Source: a virus. Taken from it: a stretch of DNA of 21,608 bases. Below, one piece after another: positions 12,953 through 18,310 of the stretch. A program made the translations under genes and the position numbers. Below the pieces are notes generated by a model. That model worked only from the letters and a program-made list of their open reading frames with translations, had not been told where the DNA came from and made no database searches. Location of the stretch: IMG/VR virus record IMGVR_UViG_3300046810_000241, positions 1-21,608 of that record; one strand, given 5' to 3'. Each line of letters begins with the position of its first letter. Within the stretch, counting starts at the first letter, position 1.

Positions 12953-13783
12953 ATGACCGAATTAGCTGAGCGCATCAAACGCGCACGTAAAAATGCTGGA
13001 AAATCACAGGCTCAACTGGCTGAGGCTTGCGGCTGGTCGCAATCCCGAGTGGGAAACTACGAGGCCGGGACGCGAGAGCCGTCTTTTGCAGATATAGAAT
13101 TGATGGCCAAAGCGCTACGCGTGGAGAAGTCCGAACTTCTTCTAGATACGCAAACTGCGTCGACAGCTCCAGGCCAGGCAGACGATCAGGCTGTTCGCCC
13201 GTCCACTGCTGAAATTGTGAATCTGATGCTGGCAAAGCATGGCAAGAATCTCACTGATGACGCGCGCAGGATGATCTCTGACGCCGTCAACGAGACCGCG
13301 CGGGAGCTTGGTTCGAGCAACGTCATAACCGTCGACTTCTCCCGCCCAGGCCAGGTCGGTGATGAGGTATGGATTGCCCACTACGACGTGCGGGCGGCGA
13401 TGGGTGGCGGGCAGATCCCGCACGAATACCCGGAAATGCTCCAGGACATAAGGGTAAGCCCCAAGCACCTGCGTGACTTGGGCCTAACGTTCAAAGAACA
13501 CTTCCACCTGAAGATGATCACCGGGTGGGGGCAGTCAATGGCGCCGACGATCAAGGATCGCGACCCGCTGCTCGTTGACATTACGATTCGGGAGTTCACA
13601 GGCGACGGTATCTACCTCTTCTCCCACGACGAAATGCTTTACGTGAAGCGCCTGCAAAAGAAAGGCAAGGATCGCTTCAAGATGATTTCGGACAACAAGC
13701 ACCACGACCCCGAGGATATCCGGGTGGACGACACCCACATCTTGGCCCGGGTGCTTTACGTATGGAACGGAAATCCGGTGTGA
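12953..13783 (+). CDS. cI: CI repressor (Xre HTH plus S24 LexA-type peptidase)
   Basis: The 276-residue product is the prophage repressor. The N-terminal HTH domain covers about residues 6-60 (SQAQLAEACGWSQSRVGNYE). A linker to about 125 follows, and the C-terminal S24 domain has the catalytic serine S195 in GWGQSMAPTI and the lysine K232 in MLYVKRLQ. Self-cleavage stimulated by RecA is expected for this family. A possible cleavage region is VRAAMGGG at about 146-153, though the exact bond is uncertain. It maintains lysogeny by binding the operators at 12881-12940 and 15602-15640. The ATG at 12953 has no ribosome site, suggesting leaderless translation from pRM. Nothing looks broken. Confidence 0.93.
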   Translation: MTELAERIKRARKNAGKSQAQLAEACGWSQSRVGNYEAGTREPSFADIELMAKALRVEKSELLLDTQTASTAPGQADDQAVRPSTAEIVNLMLAKHGKNLTDDARRMISDAVNETARELGSSNVITVDFSRPGQVGDEVWIAHYDVRAAMGGGQIPHEYPEMLQDIRVSPKHLRDLGLTFKEHFHLKMITGWGQSMAPTIKDRDPLLVDITIREFTGDGIYLFSHDEMLYVKRLQKKGKDRFKMISDNKHHDPEDIRVDDTHILARVLYVWNGNPV

Positions 13784-13863
13784 CACCCCGATTCACGCAT
13801 AACGGCTTATCTACTCGCCTAATGCTGTGAGGCTCCTTGCGAAAATATACCTAGGACGATATA

Positions 13864-14286
13864 TTGTACGAGCTTATAGTTGGTGACGAGGCGACTCAAG
13901 ACGTTGAAGATATCCTGGTTGCTGAACCGGTAGCTGGATATCGAGTAATCGCGATGCTCGAGGAAATTTCTGGAAGCCAGGAAATTCTCGAGCGATTGTC
14001 GTGGGACGGGTACGGGGGCAAACCGCATGCTCCCGAGGGTGACGCAACTCTGAGTGTTGCCAAATGGATAGGGCCATACCGTAAAGGGAAGAACATCTGG
14101 AGGCTTCGAGACTTTGAGCTGTCCAAGCTCGGTCACGAGTACCGGATAATTTATGCTTTCATTCCTTCCAAAGATCTCTATTACGTACTCGCAGTTGTCG
14201 AAAGGGCATTCAATTATGATTCAACACATTCAATCACACAGCGCGTCTTCGCAACCTACGACAGCCTGGAAGCAGACGGCTGGTGA
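13864..14286 (+). CDS. RelE/HigB-type toxin
   Basis: The 140-residue product resembles RelE/ParE-superfamily toxins of the HigB type, which cleave mRNA. Supporting segments are RKGKNIWRLRDFEL and HEYRIIYAFIPSKDLYYVLA near residues 75-115, the usual core strands, followed by FNYDSTHSITQRVFATYDSL. The start is a TTG at 13864 with AGGA 7 bases upstream; there is no ATG before residue 31. It lies 80 bp after cI in the same direction and 52 bp before its probable antitoxin. This is the toxin-first order of higBA. The lambda rex genes occupy the same position. The family call is good; toxicity is not shown by the sequence. Confidence 0.8.
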   Translation: MYELIVGDEATQDVEDILVAEPVAGYRVIAMLEEISGSQEILERLSWDGYGGKPHAPEGDATLSVAKWIGPYRKGKNIWRLRDFELSKLGHEYRIIYAFIPSKDLYYVLAVVERAFNYDSTHSITQRVFATYDSLEADGW

Positions 14287-14338
14287 ATCTTCGGGGACCG
14301 CTTACAAAGGTGTTGTTGTTCGCTTTGAAATCGCGGTT

Positions 14339-14698
14339 ATGCCCATACCGCTAGCGCAAAAAAACACCGCCTTCTCGAAACTCGTCGCCAGACTTGAATC
14401 GCATGAAGAACATAAGCAAGGCATGGCGGAAGCAAGAAGCTGGTTCGCAGAAAAGGTGCTATCCGATGAAGGTGACACCATTCGTACCTTGCGACTAAAA
14501 AAGGGCATGAACCAAACGAAATTCGCCGAGCTCCTTGGGACGACTCAGGCCCAGGTCGCTCGCTTAGAGAAAGGGAACACCGATCCTCAACGGTCCACCT
14601 GCAAGAGACTGCGCGAGGTCCTAGGCATATCTGCAGACATGCTTGAGGAAATCATGGACAGGCAAGAAAGAGCCTACTCAGCCAAGGCAAAAAAATGA
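14339..14698 (+). CDS. Xre-family antitoxin
   Basis: The 119-residue product starts MPIPLAQKNTAFSKLVARLE. It has an N-terminal helical part (about residues 1-45), likely the toxin-binding portion, and a C-terminal Xre HTH domain (about 48-110: TIRTLRLKKGMNQTKFAELL, then TTQAQVARLEKG). Antitoxins of HigA type neutralise the toxin and repress their own operon. The start is uncertain. The ATG at 14339 leaves no overlap with the toxin but has a weak ribosome site. In-frame starts at 14153 and near 14220 would overlap the toxin heavily. The stop overlaps the next gene by 4 bases. Confidence 0.82.
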   Translation: MPIPLAQKNTAFSKLVARLESHEEHKQGMAEARSWFAEKVLSDEGDTIRTLRLKKGMNQTKFAELLGTTQAQVARLEKGNTDPQRSTCKRLREVLGISADMLEEIMDRQERAYSAKAKK

Positions 14699-15132
14699 CC
14701 AGATTTGCATATTCGATTTTCTGCGATGACATCAGAAATGAAGTCAACGGAAAACATTCAATTATGGGGGTACTAGGAAGCCTAATGTACCTCGGAGAAT
14801 TCCCAGCCGTACTGCCCAAGTTGTGCGCGCTTTTAAGTGCTAGCACACCTCACGATCAGCCATTCAAAACGGTGAGTTTTAAAGGCACCATGGATGGAGC
14901 AGTGCTCTTCGAAATCGGGCTGGATAGCGTCCAGATAGAGCAAATGCAAAAACAAAATGAAGGCCTTATAGAAGACCCTAAACGGTACGAGGCAAAAGCC
15001 ATCGTCGTGCTATCTCCACTGCACCTCGCAGCCCCAACCAAGATCAAAGTTAGCGTCCTTGCTGATGGCGAGGAGATTGAATGTACTGGTATTCAAATCT
15101 CCAAAGCTCCTGAAGGCTTTCAAATTCTCTAA
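14695..15132 (+). CDS. DUF6941-family protein, third gene of the toxin-antitoxin operon
   Basis: The 145-residue product starts MTRFAYSIFCDDIRNEVNGK and matches the DUF6941 pattern: FCDDIR and HSIMGVLG near the start, then SPLHLAAPTKIKVSVLADGE and SKAPEGFQIL at the end. It looks like a single beta-sandwich domain without membrane segments. No function is established to my knowledge. It overlaps the antitoxin by 4 bases and is followed by a strong terminator, so it belongs to the toxin-antitoxin transcript. In a lysogen it would be made together with CI and the toxin pair, which suggests a superinfection or defence role, but this is inference. Confidence 0.8.
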   Translation: MTRFAYSIFCDDIRNEVNGKHSIMGVLGSLMYLGEFPAVLPKLCALLSASTPHDQPFKTVSFKGTMDGAVLFEIGLDSVQIEQMQKQNEGLIEDPKRYEAKAIVVLSPLHLAAPTKIKVSVLADGEEIECTGIQISKAPEGFQIL

Positions 15133-15147
15133 GTCTCCTTGAGGCTG

Positions 15148-15174
15148 AAGCCCGCTTTTTAGCGGGCTTTTTTT
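15148..15174 (+). terminator. Intrinsic terminator of the cI/accessory operon
   Basis: AAGCCCGCT (15148-15156) and AGCGGGCTT (15161-15169) form a perfect 9-bp stem with a TTTT loop, and T's run on to 15173. It follows the DUF6941 stop by 15 bases and ends plus-strand transcription before the convergent DUF1654 gene. Confidence 0.92.
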
Positions 15175-15181
15175 GTGCCGA

Positions 15182-15493
15182 TCAGAAAGGTGCTGCCTCT
15201 TCTTCTGGCTCAAACTCAACCTTCCCCCTGCCCGCCAACTCGACCTCCTGCTGCTCCCACCTCACCGTCACGCTGCCGTCGTCATTGAGTGTCAGCTCGA
15301 GTTCGTCAGTATCAGCGATAACGCTCAACACCTCTTCCCACTCCCGATCCCCATCCGTGTCCAAACGATGAATCGTGACCCAGCGCTGCGCCTGCGCCAC
15401 TGGGTGATTAATCATCGACGATACGCGTAGCGCAAGGCGCTCCATGCCACTCACTTCCTGCCGTGCCGCCGGATCTGCCTGCTTCTTCGCCAT
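15182..15493 (-). CDS. DUF1654 protein under a LexA box
   Basis: The 103-residue product starts MAKKQADPAARQEVSGMERL and matches DUF1654, a family found almost only in Pseudomonas and its phages. Signatures are SGMERLALRVSSMINHPVAQ, RWVTIHRLDTDGDREWEEVL and LELTLNDDGSVTVRWEQQ. The C-terminus is acidic. I know of no established function. I chose the ATG at 15493, with GGAGG 8 bases upstream; a GTG three codons earlier overlaps that ribosome site. A LexA box lies 23 bp upstream. The gene is isolated on the minus strand between the toxin operon terminator and OL, so it is probably switched on by DNA damage. Confidence 0.86.
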   Translation of the reverse strand: MAKKQADPAARQEVSGMERLALRVSSMINHPVAQAQRWVTIHRLDTDGDREWEEVLSVIADTDELELTLNDDGSVTVRWEQQEVELAGRGKVEFEPEEEAAPF

Positions 15494-15515
15494 AAAAACC
15501 ACCTCCGCCGATTGA

Positions 15516-15531
15516 CTGTATATCCGTACAG
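15516..15531 (-). promoter_or_regulatory. LexA (SOS) box for the DUF1654 gene
   Basis: CTGTATATCCGTACAG matches the gammaproteobacterial LexA consensus CTG-N10-CAG, including the outer CTGT and ACAG and an alternating T/A left half. It lies 23 bp before the DUF1654 start, where the promoter should be. The core promoter boxes overlap it and are not individually clear. Confidence 0.78.
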
Positions 15532-15601
15532 TATTAAAGAATCATATCCCACGCACCCCGAAAACGTAACCGAGAACAGGCGTGTTAATTTGCAAAAATA
15601 A

Positions 15602-15616
15602 ATCACATTTCGTGTT
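15602..15616. promoter_or_regulatory. Operator OL site 2
   Basis: ATCACATTTCGTGTT matches the operator halves ATCAC and GTGTT (9 of 10 arm bases against site OR1). It overlaps the first bases of the pL -35 and starts 24 bp before the next operator. A further lone GTGTT half-site lies at 15582-15586. Confidence 0.7.
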
Positions 15617-15643
15617 GACTAAATAAACACGATGCGTGATAGT
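15615..15643 (+). promoter_or_regulatory. pL-like promoter of the recombination operon
   Basis: A -35 TTGACT (15615-15620), a 17-base spacer and a -10 GATAGT (15638-15643) are followed by a long leader and the plus-strand early genes. Both operators at 15602-15640 overlap it, so CI and Cro should repress it. It is the mirror of lambda pL. Confidence 0.75.
15626..15640. promoter_or_regulatory. Operator OL site 1
   Basis: AACACGATGCGTGAT differs from the reverse complement of OR site 1 at only one of 15 positions. It lies in the spacer and -10 of pL. This near-identity 2.7 kb from OR is the best evidence that the two regions share one repressor. Confidence 0.82.
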
Positions 15644-15674
15644 TCATCCATCGCAGCGACACACAGCCACTGCG

Positions 15675-15702
15675 AAGGGCCTTCGCCCGCCGCTCTTTAA
15701 CA
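15675..15702 (+). promoter_or_regulatory. boxA-type antitermination site with preceding hairpin
   Basis: CGCTCTTTAACA at 15691-15702 matches the boxA consensus bound by NusB/NusE in lambda nut sites and rRNA leaders. Just before it, GGGC and GCCC arms (about 15677-15688) form a short hairpin with a CTTC loop, in a boxB-like role but upstream of boxA as in rRNA leaders. It lies about 40 bases into the pL transcript, ahead of a terminator at 16737-16764. Confidence 0.65.
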
Positions 15703-15768
15703 GCCAGACGTGACCACCGCGACGTACCCAGGCCATTACCTGCGTCGGAAGAAGCTAAATCGCCGCCC

Positions 15769-15924
15769 ATGCAGCCTCTGGATAGCTGCCGTACTCCCTC
15801 ATGTGAGTACGCGAAACCACGCAAGCCAGCCAGGAAGAACACCGGACACGAAATGTGTGACCTGGCCAGAGATATGAATCGGGCGATGCGCGTGGTGGAG
15901 ATGAAACACCCACAGATTTACTGA
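15769..15924 (+). CDS. Small basic protein in the lambda N position (51 aa)
   Basis: The frame from the ATG at 15769 encodes 51 residues: MQPLDSCRTPSCEYAKPRKP and on, ending VVEMKHPQIY. Three cysteines (C7, C12, C33) and a basic stretch YAKPRKPARKNTGH (about residues 14-27) stand out. The region upstream has no stop in frame for a long way, so the start is uncertain. The nearest ribosome-like sequence (GGAAGAAG) is 14 bases from the ATG, which is far. A shorter product could start at the internal ATG at 15853. It is the first gene after boxA, where lambda has N. An RNA-binding role is conceivable but not shown. Confidence 0.45.
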   Translation: MQPLDSCRTPSCEYAKPRKPARKNTGHEMCDLARDMNRAMRVVEMKHPQIY

Positions 15925-15946
15925 TGCCGCTTCTATGAGGCGGCAT
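15924..15946 (+). repeat. Hairpin before the first zinc-protein ribosome site
   Basis: ATGCCGCTTC and GAGGCGGCAT pair over 10 bp (one G-T) around a TAT loop, beginning at the stop codon of the small gene ending at 15924 and ending 12 bases before GGAGG. No T-run follows, so it is more likely an mRNA structure than a terminator. It could affect translation of the gene at 15971. Confidence 0.5.
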
Positions 15947-15970
15947 TGGAAATCAACGGAGGGCAACACG

Positions 15971-16159
15971 ATGACCGATGCAGCAGCAACACAAACGAAG
16001 TGCACGTACTGCGGCAAGCCAGCCGAAAAGGTGGTGCGCCGCAACATTCACGACCGCACCCGCGACCCATACACCAATCGGCAGGTGCTTCGCACTCGAG
16101 AGTTGTCGTTTTGCAGCGCCGAGCATGCAAGCAACTACCAGATGGGCTGCGAAGGCTGA
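15971..16159 (+). CDS. Small treble-clef-like zinc protein, 62 aa
   Basis: The 62-residue product starts MTDAAATQTKCTYCGKPAEK. It has CTYC near residues 11-14 and a second ligand pair in LSFCSAEHASNYQMGC near 47-60. This is the arrangement of treble-clef zinc fingers such as the MYND/TRASH type. GGAGGGC lies upstream of the ATG at 15971 with 9-base spacing from GGAG. It is an early pL gene, before the internal terminator, so it would be made without antitermination. Small early zinc proteins of phages often target host proteins. Its own target is unknown. Confidence 0.78.
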   Translation: MTDAAATQTKCTYCGKPAEKVVRRNIHDRTRDPYTNRQVLRTRELSFCSAEHASNYQMGCEG

Positions 16160-16170
16160 GCAACCACCAC

Positions 16171-16202
16171 AGATGGCTCCCTGCTGATTCAGGTAGCCAT
16201 CT
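16171..16202 (+). repeat. Inverted repeat between two small pL genes
   Basis: AGATGGCT (16171-16178) and AGCCATCT (16195-16202) are perfect 8-bp arms around a 16-base loop, in the 106-bp gap between the genes at 15971 and 16266. It is followed by GGTTTCAC rather than a T-run. It is possibly an mRNA processing or stabilising structure. Confidence 0.5.
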
Positions 16203-16265
16203 GGTTTCACAAATGCCTCTAGACCCCCTGGAGGTATTTGGAAGTCCTATCACCGGAGAATCTAC

Positions 16266-16472
16266 ATGGCGTTCAAGAAAGGCGACAAAGTTACGTGGAG
16301 CAGCGCCGCAAACGGCAGCTGGAAAACCAAAACCGGCGTTATCACTCATGTGTACAAAAGCTCTCGGGGCGAACCCGAGCGCTATGACGTTACGGTTCCA
16401 CCGCCAGAAGGTAGCCAAGCGAAGCCAAAGGTTTATTACCCGCGCACATCTGCGCTGCAGCCCGCCGACTGA
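16266..16472 (+). CDS. Small SH3/Tudor-like barrel protein, 68 aa
   Basis: The 68-residue product starts MAFKKGDKVTWSSAANGSWK. GDKVTW, then TGVITHVYKSS, ERYDVTVPPPE and KVYYPRTSALQP outline a small five-strand barrel of the type found in DUF2945/hypervirulence-associated Tudor-like proteins. Such folds often bind nucleic acid or proteins. GGAG lies 7 bases before the ATG. It stands alone between an inverted repeat and a 396-bp gene-free stretch. The function is unknown and the fold assignment is by pattern only. Confidence 0.75.
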   Translation: MAFKKGDKVTWSSAANGSWKTKTGVITHVYKSSRGEPERYDVTVPPPEGSQAKPKVYYPRTSALQPAD

Positions 16473-16662
16473 TCAACCCTCTCCTTGCACGTCAGCCAGA
16501 CGAAAATTGGCCCGATCCTTTCCTTGGGGTGGCTCGTATAGAGAGAGGGCTTCGGAGTGGACGTTGTGACATGCCGGCGGTTGCCTTGCGGTGACTTAGC
16601 TTCAGCGTCCAGCCCGATGCAGACTCAATAGGTGGCCGCTGCCTTCCCAGCGAGCGGACAAC

Positions 16663-16684
16663 GGAGGGATTCATCATGGACTAG
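16663..16684 (+). other. Two-codon minigene (ATG GAC TAG) with strong ribosome site
   Basis: GGAGGG at 16663-16668 lies 7 bases before ATG GAC TAG at 16676-16684. It resembles in form the lambda bar minigenes, which are two-codon ORFs also in the pL operon that sequester tRNA as peptidyl-tRNA. It could equally be the remnant of a lost gene. Confidence 0.3.
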
Positions 16685-16736
16685 CCAATAGCTGCCCGAC
16701 GCCACATGCGCCCGGCAGGCTTGTACGTAAAGAGGG

Positions 16737-16764
16737 AAAAGCCCGGTTTCGACTGGGCTTTTTT
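16737..16764 (+). terminator. Strong intrinsic terminator within the pL operon (tL1-like)
   Basis: AAAAGCCCGGT (16737-16747) pairs with ACTGGGCTTTT (16752-16762) over 11 bp with one G-T, a TTCG loop and T's continuing to 16764. It lies in the direction of pL transcription between early small genes and the recombination genes. Those genes should therefore need read-through past this point or a separate promoter downstream. Confidence 0.85.
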
Positions 16765-16868
16765 ACGGCTCGCCTTTACCCGTCAGCACTCCTCCCCCGC
16801 GCCCATCGGCAACCAGCGGGAGGCATGAGTGTTGACGAATACAGGTGAACCAACGAATGGAGAGAGTC

Positions 16869-17144
16869 ATGAGTAGAGAAGACGGCGGTCCAGCTTTCCC
16901 GCTTCCCGAGGGTCAGGTCCTGCATAACCCTGAGCATGGTTTTGTTCAAGCAGAAGACCACTCTCGATATCACGAAAGCGGTATGAGCCTTCGTGATTAC
17001 TTTGCCGCGAAGGCGCTCCCGACAGCCTGGACAGCATTCGCTGATGGTTACTTTGAAGCGGATGGCTGGGACAGCATCAATCAAGGCGTTGCGGTATGTG
17101 CCTACCAGATGGCCGACGCAATGCTCGCCGCCCGTTCCGCCTAA
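16869..17144 (+). CDS. Conserved small phage protein (GGPAFP...GMSLRDYFAAKAL type), 91 aa
   Basis: The 91-residue product starts MSREDGGPAFPLPEGQVLHN. It carries the pattern GGPAFP, then HESGMSLRDYFAAKALPTAW, then QMADAMLAARSA, which recurs in a widespread group of small phage proteins of unknown function encoded in early regions. I chose the ATG at 16869 because GGAG lies 6 bases upstream. An earlier in-frame ATG at 16845 lacks a site. It is the first gene after the internal terminator. No catalytic motif is visible. Confidence 0.82.
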   Translation: MSREDGGPAFPLPEGQVLHNPEHGFVQAEDHSRYHESGMSLRDYFAAKALPTAWTAFADGYFEADGWDSINQGVAVCAYQMADAMLAARSA

Positions 17145-17165
17145 CCCCAAACACTGGAGGTCGCC

Positions 17166-17321
17166 ATGCTCAAGCGGCGAAAAGTCGTCGGCTTACCACA
17201 AGCCACTGGCGACCACGACAAGCAAGGGTGGTACTGCAAGTTGTCTTGCGGACATTCAACTGTAACCAGCGGCAAGGGATGGCGCCGACCGAAGACGGCG
17301 CGCTGCCCTCTCTGCCCATAA
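17166..17321 (+). CDS. Small zinc-ribbon protein, 51 aa
   Basis: The 51-residue product starts MLKRRKVVGLPQATGDHDKQ. It has two cysteine pairs, CKLSC near residues 24-28 and CPLC at 47-50, as in a zinc ribbon, with a basic segment between (KGWRRPKTAR). GGAGG lies 5 bases before the ATG, an ideal site, and it is spaced 21 bp after the preceding gene and 12 bp before the next. The basic zinc-ribbon form suggests nucleic-acid binding, though no function is known. Confidence 0.75.
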   Translation: MLKRRKVVGLPQATGDHDKQGWYCKLSCGHSTVTSGKGWRRPKTARCPLCP

Positions 17322-17333
17322 CTGGAGGCGACC

Positions 17334-17771
17334 ATGAACGCAGCATTGAAGATTTGCCAAGAGCGTTACGACGCTCAGTTGCCTCCAGAGGTCAGCGATA
17401 GCGACGAGGTGACGGACTGGCTTGAGCATTCGGCGGAGCGCCTGGTGTGCGGCATGGACATCAAGTGGAAGCGGCGCTACGGCCAGCCGCAGGTGGTGAC
17501 GTTCGACCGGTTCTGCACTTACCTGCAGGGCCACTTGAATCAACGCCAGATCGACGGACTGGACGAGCGCGACTCACTTGCCCGGCTGTTCCTGTCCTCG
17601 ATCATCGGCAGCCAGGCGGATTCGCGCGGCCACGCTGCTGACTTGATCGGCCAGCCACGACCCATCGAGGCCGCCGAGAAGATCGCCATGGACCTGCTCA
17701 GGCCCTATGCCGAAGAAGCTGTAGCAGCGGAGCGGGAAGCGGCCGAAGACGACGTGGATGCCGACCTGTGA
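17334..17771 (+). CDS. Hypothetical phage protein with acidic tail, 145 aa
   Basis: The 145-residue product starts MNAALKICQERYDAQLPPEV. It is helical with a conserved-looking middle (WKRRYGQPQVVTFDRFCTYL, then GHLNQRQIDGLDERDSLARL) and a strongly acidic end (EREAAEDDVDADL). I do not recognise its function. GGAGG lies 5 bases before the ATG. Its stop overlaps the GTG start of the next gene. It could be a DNA mimic or an inhibitor given the acidic tail, but that is speculation. Confidence 0.78.
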   Translation: MNAALKICQERYDAQLPPEVSDSDEVTDWLEHSAERLVCGMDIKWKRRYGQPQVVTFDRFCTYLQGHLNQRQIDGLDERDSLARLFLSSIIGSQADSRGHAADLIGQPRPIEAAEKIAMDLLRPYAEEAVAAEREAAEDDVDADL

Positions 17772-17959
17772 GCCCGCACATCCTGATCGATGAGGCACTC
17801 GAGGCCCTGGAGCATCCCGCTAGCGAGCCCGGCGCCCAGCGCGTCGTCCTGAACATGATCACGAATATGCTCACCGGCAACGCGATCACCACCGAAGAGT
17901 TCAACCACTACTGCCAGCGCCTCCTGAAAGTCACCAGGCAGCGCAAGGAGGCCGCATGA
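17768..17959 (+). CDS. Hypothetical helical protein, 63 aa (GTG start)
   Basis: The 63-residue product starts with GTG (MSPHILIDEALEALEHPASE) overlapping the previous stop by 4 bases (GTGA), so it is translationally coupled. It is all-helical and has an HTH-like end (TEEFNHYCQRLLKVTRQRKEA). No earlier start exists and the next ATG is 30 codons in. The function is unknown. Confidence 0.7.
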   Translation: MSPHILIDEALEALEHPASEPGAQRVVLNMITNMLTGNAITTEEFNHYCQRLLKVTRQRKEAA

Positions 17960-18150
17960 CCACGCCCATCGTGAAAACGCTGGCTGATGAGCAGCTCGAC
18001 GATATCGAGCGCCGCATCGCCATCCTCGGCTTCGGCCTTCCCTTCAATGAACTGATAGGTCGCAAGCGTGAAGACCTGGTGCGGGATCTGCCGCAGCGCC
18101 TGGCGCCGACAATGAAGGGTGGCCGGATTGCGGTGAGGGTTCGGCCGTGA
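17956..18150 (+). CDS. Hypothetical phage protein, 64 aa
   Basis: The 64-residue product starts MTTPIVKTLADEQLDDIERR. A long amphipathic helix (residues 8-24) is followed by a short turn and a basic end (KGGRIAVRVRP). It overlaps both neighbours by 4 bases, so it is made from the same coupled message. I see no motif to suggest a role. Confidence 0.7.
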   Translation: MTTPIVKTLADEQLDDIERRIAILGFGLPFNELIGRKREDLVRDLPQRLAPTMKGGRIAVRVRP

Positions 18151-18266
18151 CCACCCACCAGCGGCACCGGCGCCGTGCCATCCGCGCTCTGTCTGCCATC
18201 GTTGGCCTGACCTTCCTCACCATCGTTCTACTGGGCCCCGCTATCGGCGGCCTGATCACCAACTAA
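18147..18266 (+). CDS. 39-residue single-pass membrane protein
   Basis: A GTG start at 18147 overlaps the previous stop by 4 bases and opens 39 codons. The product has a basic N-terminus (MTTHQRHRRRAIRALSA) and one hydrophobic segment of about 20 residues (IVGLTFLTIVLLGPAIGG), followed by LITN. The positive-inside rule predicts an inner-membrane protein with a cytoplasmic N-terminus. The overlap with the preceding gene and the clean hydrophobic segment support a real gene. Its role is unknown; phage membrane peptides of this size can exclude other phages or modify envelopes. Confidence 0.6.
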   Translation: MTTHQRHRRRAIRALSAIVGLTFLTIVLLGPAIGGLITN

Positions 18267-18310
18267 AACCGTTACACAGCGCCCCGCAAGGATGGCGCGG
18301 GAGCATTGCC

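Larger units (their letters stand above)
16473..16868 (+). other. Gene-free stretch of the pL leader containing a minigene and a terminator
   Basis: About 400 bases hold no convincing gene on either strand. They contain a two-codon ORF with an ideal ribosome site at 16663-16684 and a strong terminator at 16737-16764. The part before the minigene is rich in short G/C runs and could encode a structured or regulatory RNA, but I cannot define its ends. Confidence 0.5.

Noticed and set aside
13837-13865. A promoter-like pair (TTGCGA, 17 bp, TATATT) before the toxin
   Set aside because: Its transcription start would fall inside the toxin start codon region, and the conserved-looking N-terminus argues that the TTG at 13864 is used. 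Transcription from cI is simpler.
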